The notes: a model not told the origin generated them from the letters alone. A DNA stretch of 14,749 nucleotides from Flavobacteriaceae bacterium (GCA_014763515.1 JACXVH010000017.1:1-14749), one strand, 5' to 3'; counted from the first letter of the stretch, positions 1 to 7,507 are shown. A program made the numbers and translations.

Positions 1-60
1 TGCTTCACTATAAAACTGTGAAGTTCTCTGTAATTTTTGAGAATCTTTTAATGTTGACAT
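1..60 (-). CDS. Probable IS3-family transposase OrfA, N-terminal fragment (cut by window edge)
   Basis: The minus strand has an ATG at 58-60 followed by 20 open codons that run off the window: MSTLKDSQKLQRTSQFYSEA. From memory, the RTSQFYSEA stretch resembles the start of Bacteroidota IS3-type OrfA proteins, in which a (Y/F)SEAFK-like motif precedes a helix-turn-helix that binds the element's ends. The start lies about 40 bp inside a candidate element end at 99, which is normal for IS3 elements. OrfA would act with a DDE-type OrfB to transpose the element. Only 20 residues are visible, so this could instead be an unrelated gene. Confidence 0.45.
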   Translation of the reverse strand, partial: MSTLKDSQKLQRTSQFYSEA

Positions 61-99
61 TTTTCTTGTTTTTTAGTCAACTTTTTTCAGGACAAGACA
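1..99 (-). mobile_element. Candidate left end of an IS3-like insertion sequence
   Basis: Read on the minus strand from 99, the sequence begins TGTCTTGTCCTGAAAAAAGT and continues GACT, then reaches the putative transposase start after about 40 bp. A TG start and a TGTCCTG-rich terminus resemble the ends of Bacteroidota IS3-group elements as I remember them. The proposed end lies 6 bp outside the A-tract of the tRNA terminator, so insertion would have left that terminator intact. The other end and any target-site duplication are outside the window, so the boundary is inferred. Confidence 0.4.
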
Positions 100-105
100 A
101 ACAAC

Positions 106-138
106 AAAAAAAGCCTTTCAAATTGAAAGGCTTTTTTT
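106..138 (-). terminator. Rho-independent terminator of the tRNA-Gly transcript (bidirectional)
   Basis: A GC-bearing stem (GCCTTTCAA at 113-121 pairing with TTGAAAGGC at 123-131) is flanked by an A-tract (106-112) and a T-tract (132-138). Read on the minus strand it directly follows the second tRNA and ends in a U-run. The symmetric flanks mean it could also stop plus-strand transcription coming from the left. Confidence 0.85.
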
Positions 139-139
139 G

Positions 140-212
140 AGCGGGAGACGAGGTTCGAACTCGCGACATTCAGCTTGGAAGGCTGACGCTCTACCAACTG
201 AGCTACTCCCGC
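140..212 (-). tRNA. tRNA-Gly (anticodon TCC), promoter-distal copy
   Basis: On the minus strand a complete cloverleaf folds: acceptor GCGGGAG/CTCCCGC, D stem GCTC/GAGC, anticodon stem TCAGC/GCTGA with loop CTTCCAA, and T arm GCGAG-TTCGAAC-CTCGT containing one G-T wobble. The anticodon TCC is at 177-179 and reads GGA/GGG glycine codons. The discriminator base is T at 140, as usual for tRNA-Gly, and CCA is not encoded. It lies 28 bp after an identical copy and immediately before the terminator, so the two are probably made as one transcript. Confidence 0.97.
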
Positions 213-240
213 AATAATATTATAATTCAGTAAAACTAAG

Positions 241-313
241 AGCGGGAGACGAGGTTCGAACTCGCGACATTCAGCTTGGAAGGCTGACGCTCTACCAACT
301 GAGCTACTCCCGC
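241..313 (-). tRNA. tRNA-Gly (anticodon TCC), promoter-proximal copy
   Basis: This 73-nt gene is identical to the copy at 140-212, with anticodon TCC at 278-280, a T discriminator at 241 and no encoded CCA. It is the first gene after the promoter at 342-374. Identity extends only a few bases past the gene on each side, consistent with a tandem duplication of the gene alone or with sequence homogenisation. Confidence 0.97.
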
Positions 314-341
314 AATTCAAAAGCGTTTACTTTCGTGGGTG

Positions 342-374
342 CAAATATAACTTAAAAAAATAATCATTTGCAAA
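342..374 (-). promoter_or_regulatory. Bacteroidota-type promoter for the tRNA-Gly pair
   Basis: On the minus strand TTTG (371-374) is followed after 21 nt by TATATTTG (342-349). This fits the Bacteroidota primary sigma-factor consensus (TTTG, 19-21 nt, TAnnTTTG) well. It lies about 28 bp before the first tRNA. Confidence 0.8.
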
Positions 375-463
375 TTTTTTTTAAAAAAAATTCAAGCTAT
401 CTTTATAAACCCATCTCTTTCATATTATCATTTAATCTATGTTCTGCATAACTTGAAAATTAA

Positions 464-802
464 ATGATTGAAATTAAAAACATTATACTTCAAGAAACGT
501 TTTCTTTTCGATATGAAATTTTAAGAAACGAAAAAACATTAGATTTATTTAATTTTGATATAAACAATAAGTACGAGAATTTATTTTTGAGGTGTTTGGC
601 AAACAGAAACTTAATTGAAGTTATTTTTACTCTTATATGTAATCATCGTATTTTAATTTCGAACAGAAATTTCAAATGTAAATGTATGACAATTTTCAAA
701 AAATTGGGAAAAGTCAATACAGAAGTTAAAAAAAATAGAATTTTAAACAACATTGAAATAATTTGATTTAATGTTAGAAAAATTGCTTTAGTTTTTAGTT
801 AA
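464..802 (+). pseudogene. Decayed GNAT-family N-acetyltransferase remnant
   Basis: A 100-codon frame runs from ATG 464 to TGA 764-766. Its start (IKNI..QETFSFRYEILR) resembles a flavobacterial GNAT family whose members, as I recall them, begin like IK.IS.QET..(I/V)RH.VLR and run about 150 residues. Further matches by eye are F-FD, NLI-V, and KCM where intact members have RGM. After this the acetyl-CoA loop is short (FKKLGK where FQGKGxGK is expected), and roughly 20 residues seem missing before EVxxN...NN. Past the TGA the same frame reads FNVRKIALVF and stops at 800-802, resembling the usual FDIKDIGPHYVMF end. An internal deletion plus an in-frame stop imply an inactive gene. The alternative is an unrelated small protein. 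Confidence 0.55.
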
Positions 803-881
803 ATTTAATTTAAAAAGCTTTTGGTACAAAATTTGACATTAATGAAATAGGAACACATTATTTAATGTATAAATCAATTAC

Positions 882-2474
882 ATGAATAAAATAATTTACT
901 CTTTTATACTATTCATTTCCTTACTTCAATTGTCTTGTAAAAAAGATGACAAACTTCCTGTTGTCGAAAATTTAGATTTAATTAAAGATGCTAAAACAAA
1001 TACTATAATAAGACCAATTCCGAATGAAGTTTTAGAAAAACTTGACGATTCACTAAAATTGTATTACTCTAAATTGAACAATTACGAGATTTGGTACAAT
1101 GACGAAAACAGAACCGATTTAATTAATGAAATAAAATTTTGCCACAAAGACGGACTTAATGCTAATGACTACGAATTTGATAAAATAAAAGAATTAGAAA
1201 GCAAAAGAGATAAAATGGACGATAGAGAAATTATTGACTATGACATTTTACTTACTAAAAATTATAGAAAAATTGCCACTCATCTTTATAAAGGGAAACT
1301 AAAACCTACAGAGCTGTACAAGGATTGGGATTTAACTAAAAAAGAATTACCACTGAGCGACAGCCTAGCAAATGCTATAAAAAACATAAGAGTTTCATCA
1401 TCATTAAAAAACCTAAAACCAAAAGACTTTATGTATAAAAGAATTAAAAGAAGTTTGGTTTTACTGGAAGAATATCCTGAATATCATTTTAATAAAATTG
1501 AAATTAAAGATAAAATTCAACTTAACGATACCACACCAGTTTTAGTTTCCATAAAGAAAAGATTAAAATATTGGAAAGATTACACCAAAACCGACAGCAT
1601 TATTACTCCAGTTTATGATTCAACAACCTTTGTTGCAGTAAAAAAATTCCAAAAAAGGCATGGCTTAAAACCAGATGGAGTAATAGGAAAAGGCACTATA
1701 AAAGCCTTGAACTTTTCTAAAAATGAGCGTAGAGCACAAATTATTGCCAATTTAGAACGATGGAAATGGTTTCCTTACGATTTCGGTAAAGAATACATTT
1801 TGGTAAACCTTCCTGATTATTCTTTGAATTTTGTAAAAAATAATGATACCATCGAAAATCATACTGTTGTTGTAGGTAAAAGCAGTAGACGAACTCCAGT
1901 TTTAACGTCTAAGATTTCAAATTTAGTTTTCAATCCAACCTGGACTGTTCCACCAACAATTATTAAAGAAGATTTAACTCCATCAGCTTCAAAAAACAGA
2001 AATTATTTTGACCGAAATAAAATTTCAATTTATGATAAAGCAGGAAATATTGTGTCGCCAGAATTTTGGGAGCCTGAAAACTCAAAAAGTTATCGTTATG
2101 TACAATCGCCAAGTTATAATAATTCCCTTGGTTTAGTTAAATTCAATTTCAATAACAGACACATGGTGTATTTACACGACACTAATCATCGCGATTATTT
2201 TTCTAGAGAATACAAAGCTTTAAGTTCTGGCTGTGTAAGAGTTGAAAATCCATTAAAATTGAGTGAAACCATTTTAAAACTAAACGATGAAAAATGGAAA
2301 AAAAGCGAAATAGATACCATTTTAAATAGAAAAAACACTAAAACTATTCCCATAAAAAATAGCATTAATGTTTTATTATTATATTGGACTAATTGGTCCG
2401 AAGGCGATCAACTTGTGTTTCGTGATGATATTTATGACCTCGACAAAAAACTTTACGACAGTTTAGGAAACTAA
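882..2474 (+). CDS. L,D-transpeptidase lipoprotein, YcbB/LdtD-like
   Basis: The 530-residue protein would crosslink peptidoglycan by 3-3 bonds between meso-diaminopimelate residues, acting at the periplasmic face. A lipoprotein signal ends in the lipobox LQLSC (Cys19), followed by KKDD. Residues about 45-200 match the position of the helical scaffold region of YcbB-type enzymes. A peptidoglycan-binding domain spans about 222-278 (VAVKKFQKRHGL.PDGVIGKGT). The YkuD catalytic domain runs about 304-468, with HDT at 432-434 and SSGCVR containing catalytic Cys451. The tail (YWTNW...FRDDIYDLD) is the usual YcbB ending. Length and domain order are normal. The gene converges on and overlaps a second L,D-transpeptidase by 12 bp. 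I saw no clear promoter in 803-881. Confidence 0.92.
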   Translation: MNKIIYSFILFISLLQLSCKKDDKLPVVENLDLIKDAKTNTIIRPIPNEVLEKLDDSLKLYYSKLNNYEIWYNDENRTDLINEIKFCHKDGLNANDYEFDKIKELESKRDKMDDREIIDYDILLTKNYRKIATHLYKGKLKPTELYKDWDLTKKELPLSDSLANAIKNIRVSSSLKNLKPKDFMYKRIKRSLVLLEEYPEYHFNKIEIKDKIQLNDTTPVLVSIKKRLKYWKDYTKTDSIITPVYDSTTFVAVKKFQKRHGLKPDGVIGKGTIKALNFSKNERRAQIIANLERWKWFPYDFGKEYILVNLPDYSLNFVKNNDTIENHTVVVGKSSRRTPVLTSKISNLVFNPTWTVPPTIIKEDLTPSASKNRNYFDRNKISIYDKAGNIVSPEFWEPENSKSYRYVQSPSYNNSLGLVKFNFNNRHMVYLHDTNHRDYFSREYKALSSGCVRVENPLKLSETILKLNDEKWKKSEIDTILNRKNTKTIPIKNSINVLLLYWTNWSEGDQLVFRDDIYDLDKKLYDSLGN

Positions 2475-3209
2475 TTTAGATTTTGCCACATAGTTTCCTG
2501 AAGGATGATAAATAAATAAAACCGATTTATCTTTTATCAATTGAATTAATTCTTTGTGAACTTCATAAGAAACAGCAGGACAACCTTGGCTTCTTCCTAA
2601 TCTTCCATTTGCTTTAATAAAATTTTCAGAAACGTAATCTGCACCGTGTATTACTACAGCTCTATCTCTTGCATTGTCGTTAATACCATATTCTTGTCCG
2701 TCTAGTCTTAAAGACATACCATGTTTACCTTGGTAAACTTCACCAGTTAAATAAAAACCTAAACTACTTTGATAAGATTCAGATTTATTAGAAAAATTAT
2801 TTGCAAAATCACTACCTGAATTTCTTCCGTGAGCTACAAGTGTTTGTAAAACTACTTTTTTAGTGGCCATATCAATAACCCACATTCTATCTTCACTAGA
2901 AGATAAACTAAAATCTACAATAGTTAAGATTTCATTTTGAACTTTTCCTTGATTTTTTAATTGTTCGTAACCTTCAAAAGCTTTAATAAAACTATCATAT
3001 TGGGGTAAACTAAAATTGGCAGACACAATTTCGTTGTAAAAAGATTTGCATCTAGTTTCAAAAGCTACTTTACTTTTTTCAGCTAAAAGTTTAGGATCAG
3101 TATTCGCAATTACTTTAATATTTTTATCTTCTTTATTCTCAACTTTTGTAGCAAAAGTTCCAAACGACATTAAACTCAATAAAAACAGTGGTAAAAACTT
3201 GTAAATCAT
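2463..3209 (-). CDS. Secreted murein L,D-transpeptidase catalytic-domain protein (YkuD_2 type)
   Basis: This 248-residue protein has a signal peptide with likely cleavage after GTFA (residue 20). The catalytic part contains FSLSSSEDRMWVID, VAHGRNSG (125-132), VVIHGADY with His188, and GRSQGCPAV with catalytic Cys210. This is the pattern of the YkuD_2 family common in Bacteroidota. Unlike its neighbour it has no lipobox and no peptidoglycan-binding domain. The expected role is L,D-transpeptidase or related peptidoglycan remodelling in the periplasm, with the exact reaction unproven. It ends inside the 3' end of the YcbB-like gene (12-bp overlap) and has its own promoter at 3246-3276. Confidence 0.88.
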   Translation of the reverse strand: MIYKFLPLFLLSLMSFGTFATKVENKEDKNIKVIANTDPKLLAEKSKVAFETRCKSFYNEIVSANFSLPQYDSFIKAFEGYEQLKNQGKVQNEILTIVDFSLSSSEDRMWVIDMATKKVVLQTLVAHGRNSGSDFANNFSNKSESYQSSLGFYLTGEVYQGKHGMSLRLDGQEYGINDNARDRAVVIHGADYVSENFIKANGRLGRSQGCPAVSYEVHKELIQLIKDKSVLFIYHPSGNYVAKSKLVS

Positions 3210-3245
3210 TGTAAATCTAGTAGTTGTTTTTGGTTAACAGTGAGC

Positions 3246-3276
3246 CAAATATATTTATTATTTTTTAGTAAACAAA
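3246..3276 (-). promoter_or_regulatory. Bacteroidota-type promoter of the YkuD_2 gene
   Basis: On the minus strand TTTG (3273-3276) and TATATTTG (3246-3253) are separated by 19 nt, a near-perfect Bacteroidota promoter. It lies 37 bp before the start codon at 3209, which gives a short leader. Confidence 0.75.
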
Positions 3277-3278
3277 TT

Positions 3279-3330
3279 TTTTTATGTATTTAATCGAATT
3301 TTTATGCATTTAATCGATAAACTGCATAAA
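3279..3330. repeat. Tandem 19-nt direct repeat plus inverted repeat between divergent genes
   Basis: Positions 3279-3297 (TTTTTATGTATTTAATCGA) and 3299-3317 (TTTTTATGCATTTAATCGA) differ at one base and have a 20-bp period, close to two helical turns. The second copy also forms an inverted repeat: TTTATGC at 3301-3307 and GCATAAA at 3324-3330. The element sits between the minus-strand promoter at 3246-3276 and the plus-strand gene at 3399, a natural place for a regulator to act on either gene. No regulator is identified. Confidence 0.5.
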
Positions 3331-3374
3331 AGTTAAAGAATTAATAAATATTTTCTTCTTTTTTTTTATACTCT

Positions 3375-3382
3375 TATTTTTG
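3375..3382 (+). promoter_or_regulatory. Candidate -7 box (TATTTTTG) of the DUF5916 gene
   Basis: TATTTTTG fits TAnnTTTG and lies 16 bp before the start codon at 3399. I see no TTG at the expected upstream distance, so this may be a weak or regulated promoter. Confidence 0.45.
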
Positions 3383-3398
3383 GACAAAATCATCAATC

Positions 3399-5813
3399 AT
3401 GCATAAAAACTTAAATATCAGCTTTTTATTGTTTCTTATTACCCATTTTTTTTACAGTCAAGAGATTGTAAATTCAAATAAAAAAACAGTAAGTGCTACT
3501 AGAATAAAATCTCAAATAAACATTGATGGAAATTTAGACGAAAGTGAATGGGAAAACGCTGAAATTGCTACTGATTTTTTTATGTTAGATCCCGACAATG
3601 GAAAACCTATTCCTGATGAATTAAAAACCGATGTTAGAATTTTATATGATGACGATGCTATTTATGTAGGCGCAATATTAAAAGATAGTGAACCAAATCT
3701 TATTTTAAAAGAAATTACCGAGAGAGATAATTTTGGCACTGCAGATCTTTTTGGAGTGTTATTAAATGGCTATAATGACGGTCAGCAAGAATTCCAATTT
3801 TATGTAAATGCTGCAAATGGACAAGCTGATTGTAACTTTACTTCTCAAAATGGAGAAGATTACACTTGGAATGCAATTTGGACAAGTAAAGCTAAAATAA
3901 CTTCGGAAGGCTGGGTTGTAGAAATGAAAATCCCATATGCTGCTTTGCGATTTTCAAACGAAAATAAACAAACTTGGGGTATAAACTTTTTTAGAGAAGT
4001 AAGAAGAAAAAGACAAAAATTTACGTGGAATTTTATTGATGCTAAAATTGGAGCATTTTCTCAACAGGCTGGAATTTTAACTGGAATCGAAAACATAAAA
4101 CCTCCTACTCGATTATTTTTTATCCCTTACGCATCTGGATATCATAATGTAAACAAATTAGACAATGAACTTACAGGAAAACTTGGTTTAGATATTAAGT
4201 ATGGTATTAATGACGCCTTTACTTTGGATGCCATTTTAGTTCCCGATTTTGGTCAAACTAAATTTGACAATGTAGTTTTAAATCTGGGACCTTTTGAACA
4301 ACAATTTAATGAAAACCGTCCATTTTTTACAGAAGGAACTGATTTATTTAGTAAAGGAAACTTGTTGTACACAAGACGAATTGGTCAAGTACCAAATGTA
4401 ACTATTGATGTTAGAGATGATGAAGAAATTAAAGATGTTCCATCAACAATTAATTTATTAAATGCCATTAAAATATCGGGTAGAGATAAAGACGGATTAG
4501 GAATTGGTTTTTTAAATGCTATTACCGAAAAAACTAAGGCATCTGCTTACAACGAAGCTGAAAACAAACATAGAGATGTTGTTGTTGCGCCATTAACAAA
4601 CTATAATGTAACCGTGCTCGATCAACGTTTTAATAAAAACTCTTCAGTAACATTAATCAATACTAATGTTACTCGTGATGGAAGTTTTAGAGATGCAAAC
4701 GTAACTGGAGTTTTATTTGATTTAAATACTAAAAAAAATACATTCAACGCATCTGGAGATATGAAAATGAGTTCGGTTTATGATGTTGAAAAGAACTACA
4801 GCGGCTACAATACTTCTTTGTACTTAGCTGAAACAGCTGGAAAAGTTAGATTTTCATCGGGTGTTAATTATATTTCAAAAGAATATGATCCTAATGACTT
4901 GGGAATTAATTTTCAAACAAACTACACGTCTTGGTCTAACAATGTTAATTATAGAATATTGAATCCAACAAAAATATTCAATACGTTTCGCATAAACTTA
5001 AATTCGTATTTTGAATACAACAATCTATCAGGTAGAATACAATCGAACAATTTTAATGTAAACTTTAGTTCTACTAATAAAAAGAACCATTATTTTGGTG
5101 GCGGTATAGATTACTCTCCTTTTAAAAATTACGATTATTATGAACCAAGACAAGACGGTCGTTTTGTAATTTATCCCGAATCTTACGGCTCTTGGGTTTA
5201 TTTTTCCTCAAATTACAATTATAAATTTGCTTTAGACATTAATCCATATTTCACAAATACTTCCGAAAAAGATCGATACAATTATGGAATAACTATTGGT
5301 CCACGTTATCGCTTTAGCGATAGACTTTCAATAGTGTATAGTTTTGATATCTACAAACAATTCAACAACGTAGGATATATAGATAGTGATGCTTCAGAAA
5401 TTTATCTTGCTAAACGAAATAGAGAAACTTACACAAATTCAATAACAAGTAAGTATTCTATTAATAGTAATATGAATTTTAATTTATCGGTAAGACATTA
5501 TTGGTCTTATGCCGAAAACAATTCTATTCACACCTTAAATAACGATGGAACATTAACTGAAGACAACACTTATAGCGAAAACAAAAACTCTAATTTTAGT
5601 ACCTGGAATTTAGATTTATCTTATTCATGGTGGTTTGCTCCAGGAAGCCAACTTTCAGTTTTATATCGTAATAATGCGAATACTTTTGATAGAGATATTA
5701 ATAAAAATTTTGGTTCAAATTTTTCTAATTTAGTAAGTGATAATTTAAACCATATTCTATCAGTTAGTTTACGATATTACATAGACTACAATCAAGCTAA
5801 AAATTGGTTGTAA
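3399..5813 (+). CDS. DUF5916 protein: CBM9-like domain plus outer-membrane beta-barrel
   Basis: The 804-residue protein begins with a signal peptide (about residues 1-20, ending THFFYSQ). A CBM9-like beta-sandwich follows at about 34-230, marked by IDGNLDESEWENA (42-54), DDDAIYVGA and WTSKAKITSEGWVVEMKIPY. From about 240 to the end it is rich in alternating aromatic and polar strands (NYNYKFALDINPYF, LSVRHYWSYAE), with the conserved DUF5916 segment FNENRPFFTEGTDLF and LLYTRRIG. This suggests an outer-membrane barrel with a ligand-binding front domain. The family is common in Bacteroidota and lacks an established function; carbohydrate binding is only a possibility. No SusD, TonB plug or peptidase gene is adjacent. 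Confidence 0.85.
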   Translation: MHKNLNISFLLFLITHFFYSQEIVNSNKKTVSATRIKSQINIDGNLDESEWENAEIATDFFMLDPDNGKPIPDELKTDVRILYDDDAIYVGAILKDSEPNLILKEITERDNFGTADLFGVLLNGYNDGQQEFQFYVNAANGQADCNFTSQNGEDYTWNAIWTSKAKITSEGWVVEMKIPYAALRFSNENKQTWGINFFREVRRKRQKFTWNFIDAKIGAFSQQAGILTGIENIKPPTRLFFIPYASGYHNVNKLDNELTGKLGLDIKYGINDAFTLDAILVPDFGQTKFDNVVLNLGPFEQQFNENRPFFTEGTDLFSKGNLLYTRRIGQVPNVTIDVRDDEEIKDVPSTINLLNAIKISGRDKDGLGIGFLNAITEKTKASAYNEAENKHRDVVVAPLTNYNVTVLDQRFNKNSSVTLINTNVTRDGSFRDANVTGVLFDLNTKKNTFNASGDMKMSSVYDVEKNYSGYNTSLYLAETAGKVRFSSGVNYISKEYDPNDLGINFQTNYTSWSNNVNYRILNPTKIFNTFRINLNSYFEYNNLSGRIQSNNFNVNFSSTNKKNHYFGGGIDYSPFKNYDYYEPRQDGRFVIYPESYGSWVYFSSNYNYKFALDINPYFTNTSEKDRYNYGITIGPRYRFSDRLSIVYSFDIYKQFNNVGYIDSDASEIYLAKRNRETYTNSITSKYSINSNMNFNLSVRHYWSYAENNSIHTLNNDGTLTEDNTYSENKNSNFSTWNLDLSYSWWFAPGSQLSVLYRNNANTFDRDINKNFGSNFSNLVSDNLNHILSVSLRYYIDYNQAKNWL

Positions 5814-5873
5814 AAACCTAAATCGATTTCGTAATTTTTGATTGCCAAATATAATCTCAGCCTAACAAATTCT

Positions 5874-5881
5874 TATCTTTG
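5874..5881 (+). promoter_or_regulatory. Candidate -7 box (TATCTTTG) of gpmI
   Basis: TATCTTTG matches TAnnTTTG and ends 15 bp before the gpmI start codon. The nearest upstream TTG is about 29 nt away, farther than the usual 19-21, so only the -7 element is well supported. Confidence 0.5.
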
Positions 5882-5896
5882 TGAAAACCAAAAATT

Positions 5897-7414
5897 ATGA
5901 ATAAAAAAGTTATTTTAATGATTCTTGATGGATGGGGGAAATCGCCTGATCCTAAAGTTTCTGCAATCGACAATGCTAATACTCCATACATTGATTCTTT
6001 ATATACAAAATACCCCAATGCTCAATTAAGAACCGATGGTTTAAACGTAGGGTTACCTGAAGGACAAATGGGAAATTCTGAAGTTGGTCATATGAACCTT
6101 GGAGCTGGTAGAATTGTTTACCAAGATTTAGCAAAAATTAATTTGGCAGTTCAAAATAAAACTTTACAAAATGAAAAAGCTTTATTAGAAGCACTTCAAT
6201 ATGCAAAAGGAAACAACAAACCTGTACACTTTCTAGGTTTACTTTCTGATGGTGGTGTACATAGTCATACATCCCATTTAAGAGGTTTGTTAGATGTTGC
6301 TGTCGATTTTGGCTTAAAAGATTTATTTGTACATGCTTTTACTGATGGTCGTGATGTCGATCCAAAATCTGGTTCTTTGTATTTAGAAGATTTAAACAAC
6401 TACATTTATAACAAACCCATTCAGCTGGCTTCAGTTATTGGTCGTTATTATGCAATGGACCGCGATAAAAGATGGGAACGCGTAAAACTTGCTTATGATT
6501 TAGTTGTTAATGCAGAAGGAACTCCAAGTAAAGATGCAGTTTTATCGGTATTGGAAAGTTATAAAAATGATGTTACTGACGAATTTATCAAACCTATTGT
6601 TATGGTTGATGAAAACAATTCTCCAGTAGCAAAAATTAAAGAAGATGATGTAGTTATTTTCTTCAACTTTAGAACCGATAGAGGTAGAGAACTTACTGAA
6701 GCCTTATCACAAAAAGATTTCCACGAACAAAACATGCATAAGTTAAATCTATATTATGTTACAATGACAAATTATGATGAAACTTACGAAAATATTCATG
6801 TAATTTATGATAAAGACAACATTACCGAAACTTTAGGAGAAGTGTTGGAAAAAGCAGGTAAAAAACAAATCCGTATAGCTGAAACAGAGAAATATCCACA
6901 CGTTACTTTCTTCTTCTCTGGCGGTCGTGAAGAACCTTTTAATGGCGAATCGCGTATTTTAAAGAATTCACCAAAAGTGGCTACTTACGACTTACAACCC
7001 GAAATGAGTGCTTATGAATTAAAAGATGCATTGATTCCAGAATTGAAAAAAGGAGAAGTTGACTTTGTTTGTTTAAATTTTGCAAACGGAGATATGGTTG
7101 GACATACTGGTGTTATGGAAGCTGCTATAAAAGCCTGTGAAGCTGTTGATGTTTGCGTAAAGGAAGTAGTAAATACTGCTTTAGAAAATAATTATACCAC
7201 AATAATCATTGCAGATCATGGAAACTGTGAAACGATGATTAACCCAGACGGTTCTCCAAATACAGCACACACTACAAATCCGGTTCCAATTATTTTAGTG
7301 GACAAAGATTTAAAAAATATACAAAATGGCGTTTTAGGAGATATTGCTCCAACAATTTTAGAACTCATGGGAATAAATAAACCTGATGTTATGACATGTC
7401 ACTCTTTGCTTTAA
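5897..7414 (+). CDS. gpmI: 2,3-bisphosphoglycerate-independent phosphoglycerate mutase
   Basis: This cytoplasmic enzyme interconverts 3-phosphoglycerate and 2-phosphoglycerate in glycolysis and gluconeogenesis, using two metal ions (usually Mn) and a phosphoserine intermediate. The 505-residue length is normal. Visible landmarks are LMILDGWG at the N-terminus (metal-binding Asp11), GQMGNSEVGHMNLGAGR with nucleophile Ser61, HAFTDGRDVDP and GRYYAMDRDKRWER in the substrate domain, VTFFFSGGREEPF, and the metal-binding IIADHGNCETM and NTAHTTNPVP near the C-terminus. It appears to be a single-gene unit with its own -7 box and a strong terminator directly downstream. Confidence 0.97.
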   Translation: MNKKVILMILDGWGKSPDPKVSAIDNANTPYIDSLYTKYPNAQLRTDGLNVGLPEGQMGNSEVGHMNLGAGRIVYQDLAKINLAVQNKTLQNEKALLEALQYAKGNNKPVHFLGLLSDGGVHSHTSHLRGLLDVAVDFGLKDLFVHAFTDGRDVDPKSGSLYLEDLNNYIYNKPIQLASVIGRYYAMDRDKRWERVKLAYDLVVNAEGTPSKDAVLSVLESYKNDVTDEFIKPIVMVDENNSPVAKIKEDDVVIFFNFRTDRGRELTEALSQKDFHEQNMHKLNLYYVTMTNYDETYENIHVIYDKDNITETLGEVLEKAGKKQIRIAETEKYPHVTFFFSGGREEPFNGESRILKNSPKVATYDLQPEMSAYELKDALIPELKKGEVDFVCLNFANGDMVGHTGVMEAAIKACEAVDVCVKEVVNTALENNYTTIIIADHGNCETMINPDGSPNTAHTTNPVPIILVDKDLKNIQNGVLGDIAPTILELMGINKPDVMTCHSLL

Positions 7415-7420
7415 AATTTT

Positions 7421-7446
7421 AGTCCCACTTCGTGTGGGATTTTTTA
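7421..7446 (+). terminator. Rho-independent terminator after gpmI
   Basis: A 7-bp stem (GTCCCAC 7422-7428 with GTGGGAT 7434-7440, one G-T pair) closes a TTCGT loop and is followed by a T-run (7440-7446). It starts 7 bp after the gpmI stop codon and separates gpmI from the exporter operon. Confidence 0.88.
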
Positions 7447-7484
7447 TTTCAAAAATCTAAAATAAAAGTTAAACTTTCATATAT

Positions 7485-7501
7485 TAATAGCAATACTATT
7501 A
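7485..7501. promoter_or_regulatory. Candidate TetR-family operator overlapping the exporter promoter
   Basis: TAATAG-CAATA-CTATTA is a 17-bp inverted repeat with perfect 6-bp arms. Its last two bases are the first two of the TATTTTTG -7 box at 7500-7507, and it lies 26 bp upstream of the regulator's start codon. TetR-family dimers usually bind such palindromes over their own promoter. A second palindrome, AAAGTT-A-AACTTT, is at 7465-7477. Inverted repeats arise easily in AT-rich DNA, so the evidence is position plus symmetry only. Confidence 0.45.
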
Positions 7502-7507
7502 TTTTTG
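7500..7507 (+). promoter_or_regulatory. Candidate -7 box (TATTTTTG) of the exporter operon
   Basis: TATTTTTG matches TAnnTTTG and lies 20 bp before the start codon at 7528. No good -33 TTTG is seen at 19-21 nt upstream; the inverted repeats at 7465-7477 and 7485-7501 occupy that region. Confidence 0.45.

Noticed and set aside
3..140. Plus-strand open frame entering from the left edge and stopping at 138-140
   Set aside because: It ends inside the tRNA terminator and translates that hairpin; the minus-strand reading with an IS-like start explains the region better.
87..320. Open frame on the minus strand across both tRNA genes
   Set aside because: Its translation (SSSVGRASAFQAECREFEPR, then VAQLVERQPSKLNVASSNLV) is the familiar spurious product of reading through tRNA genes.
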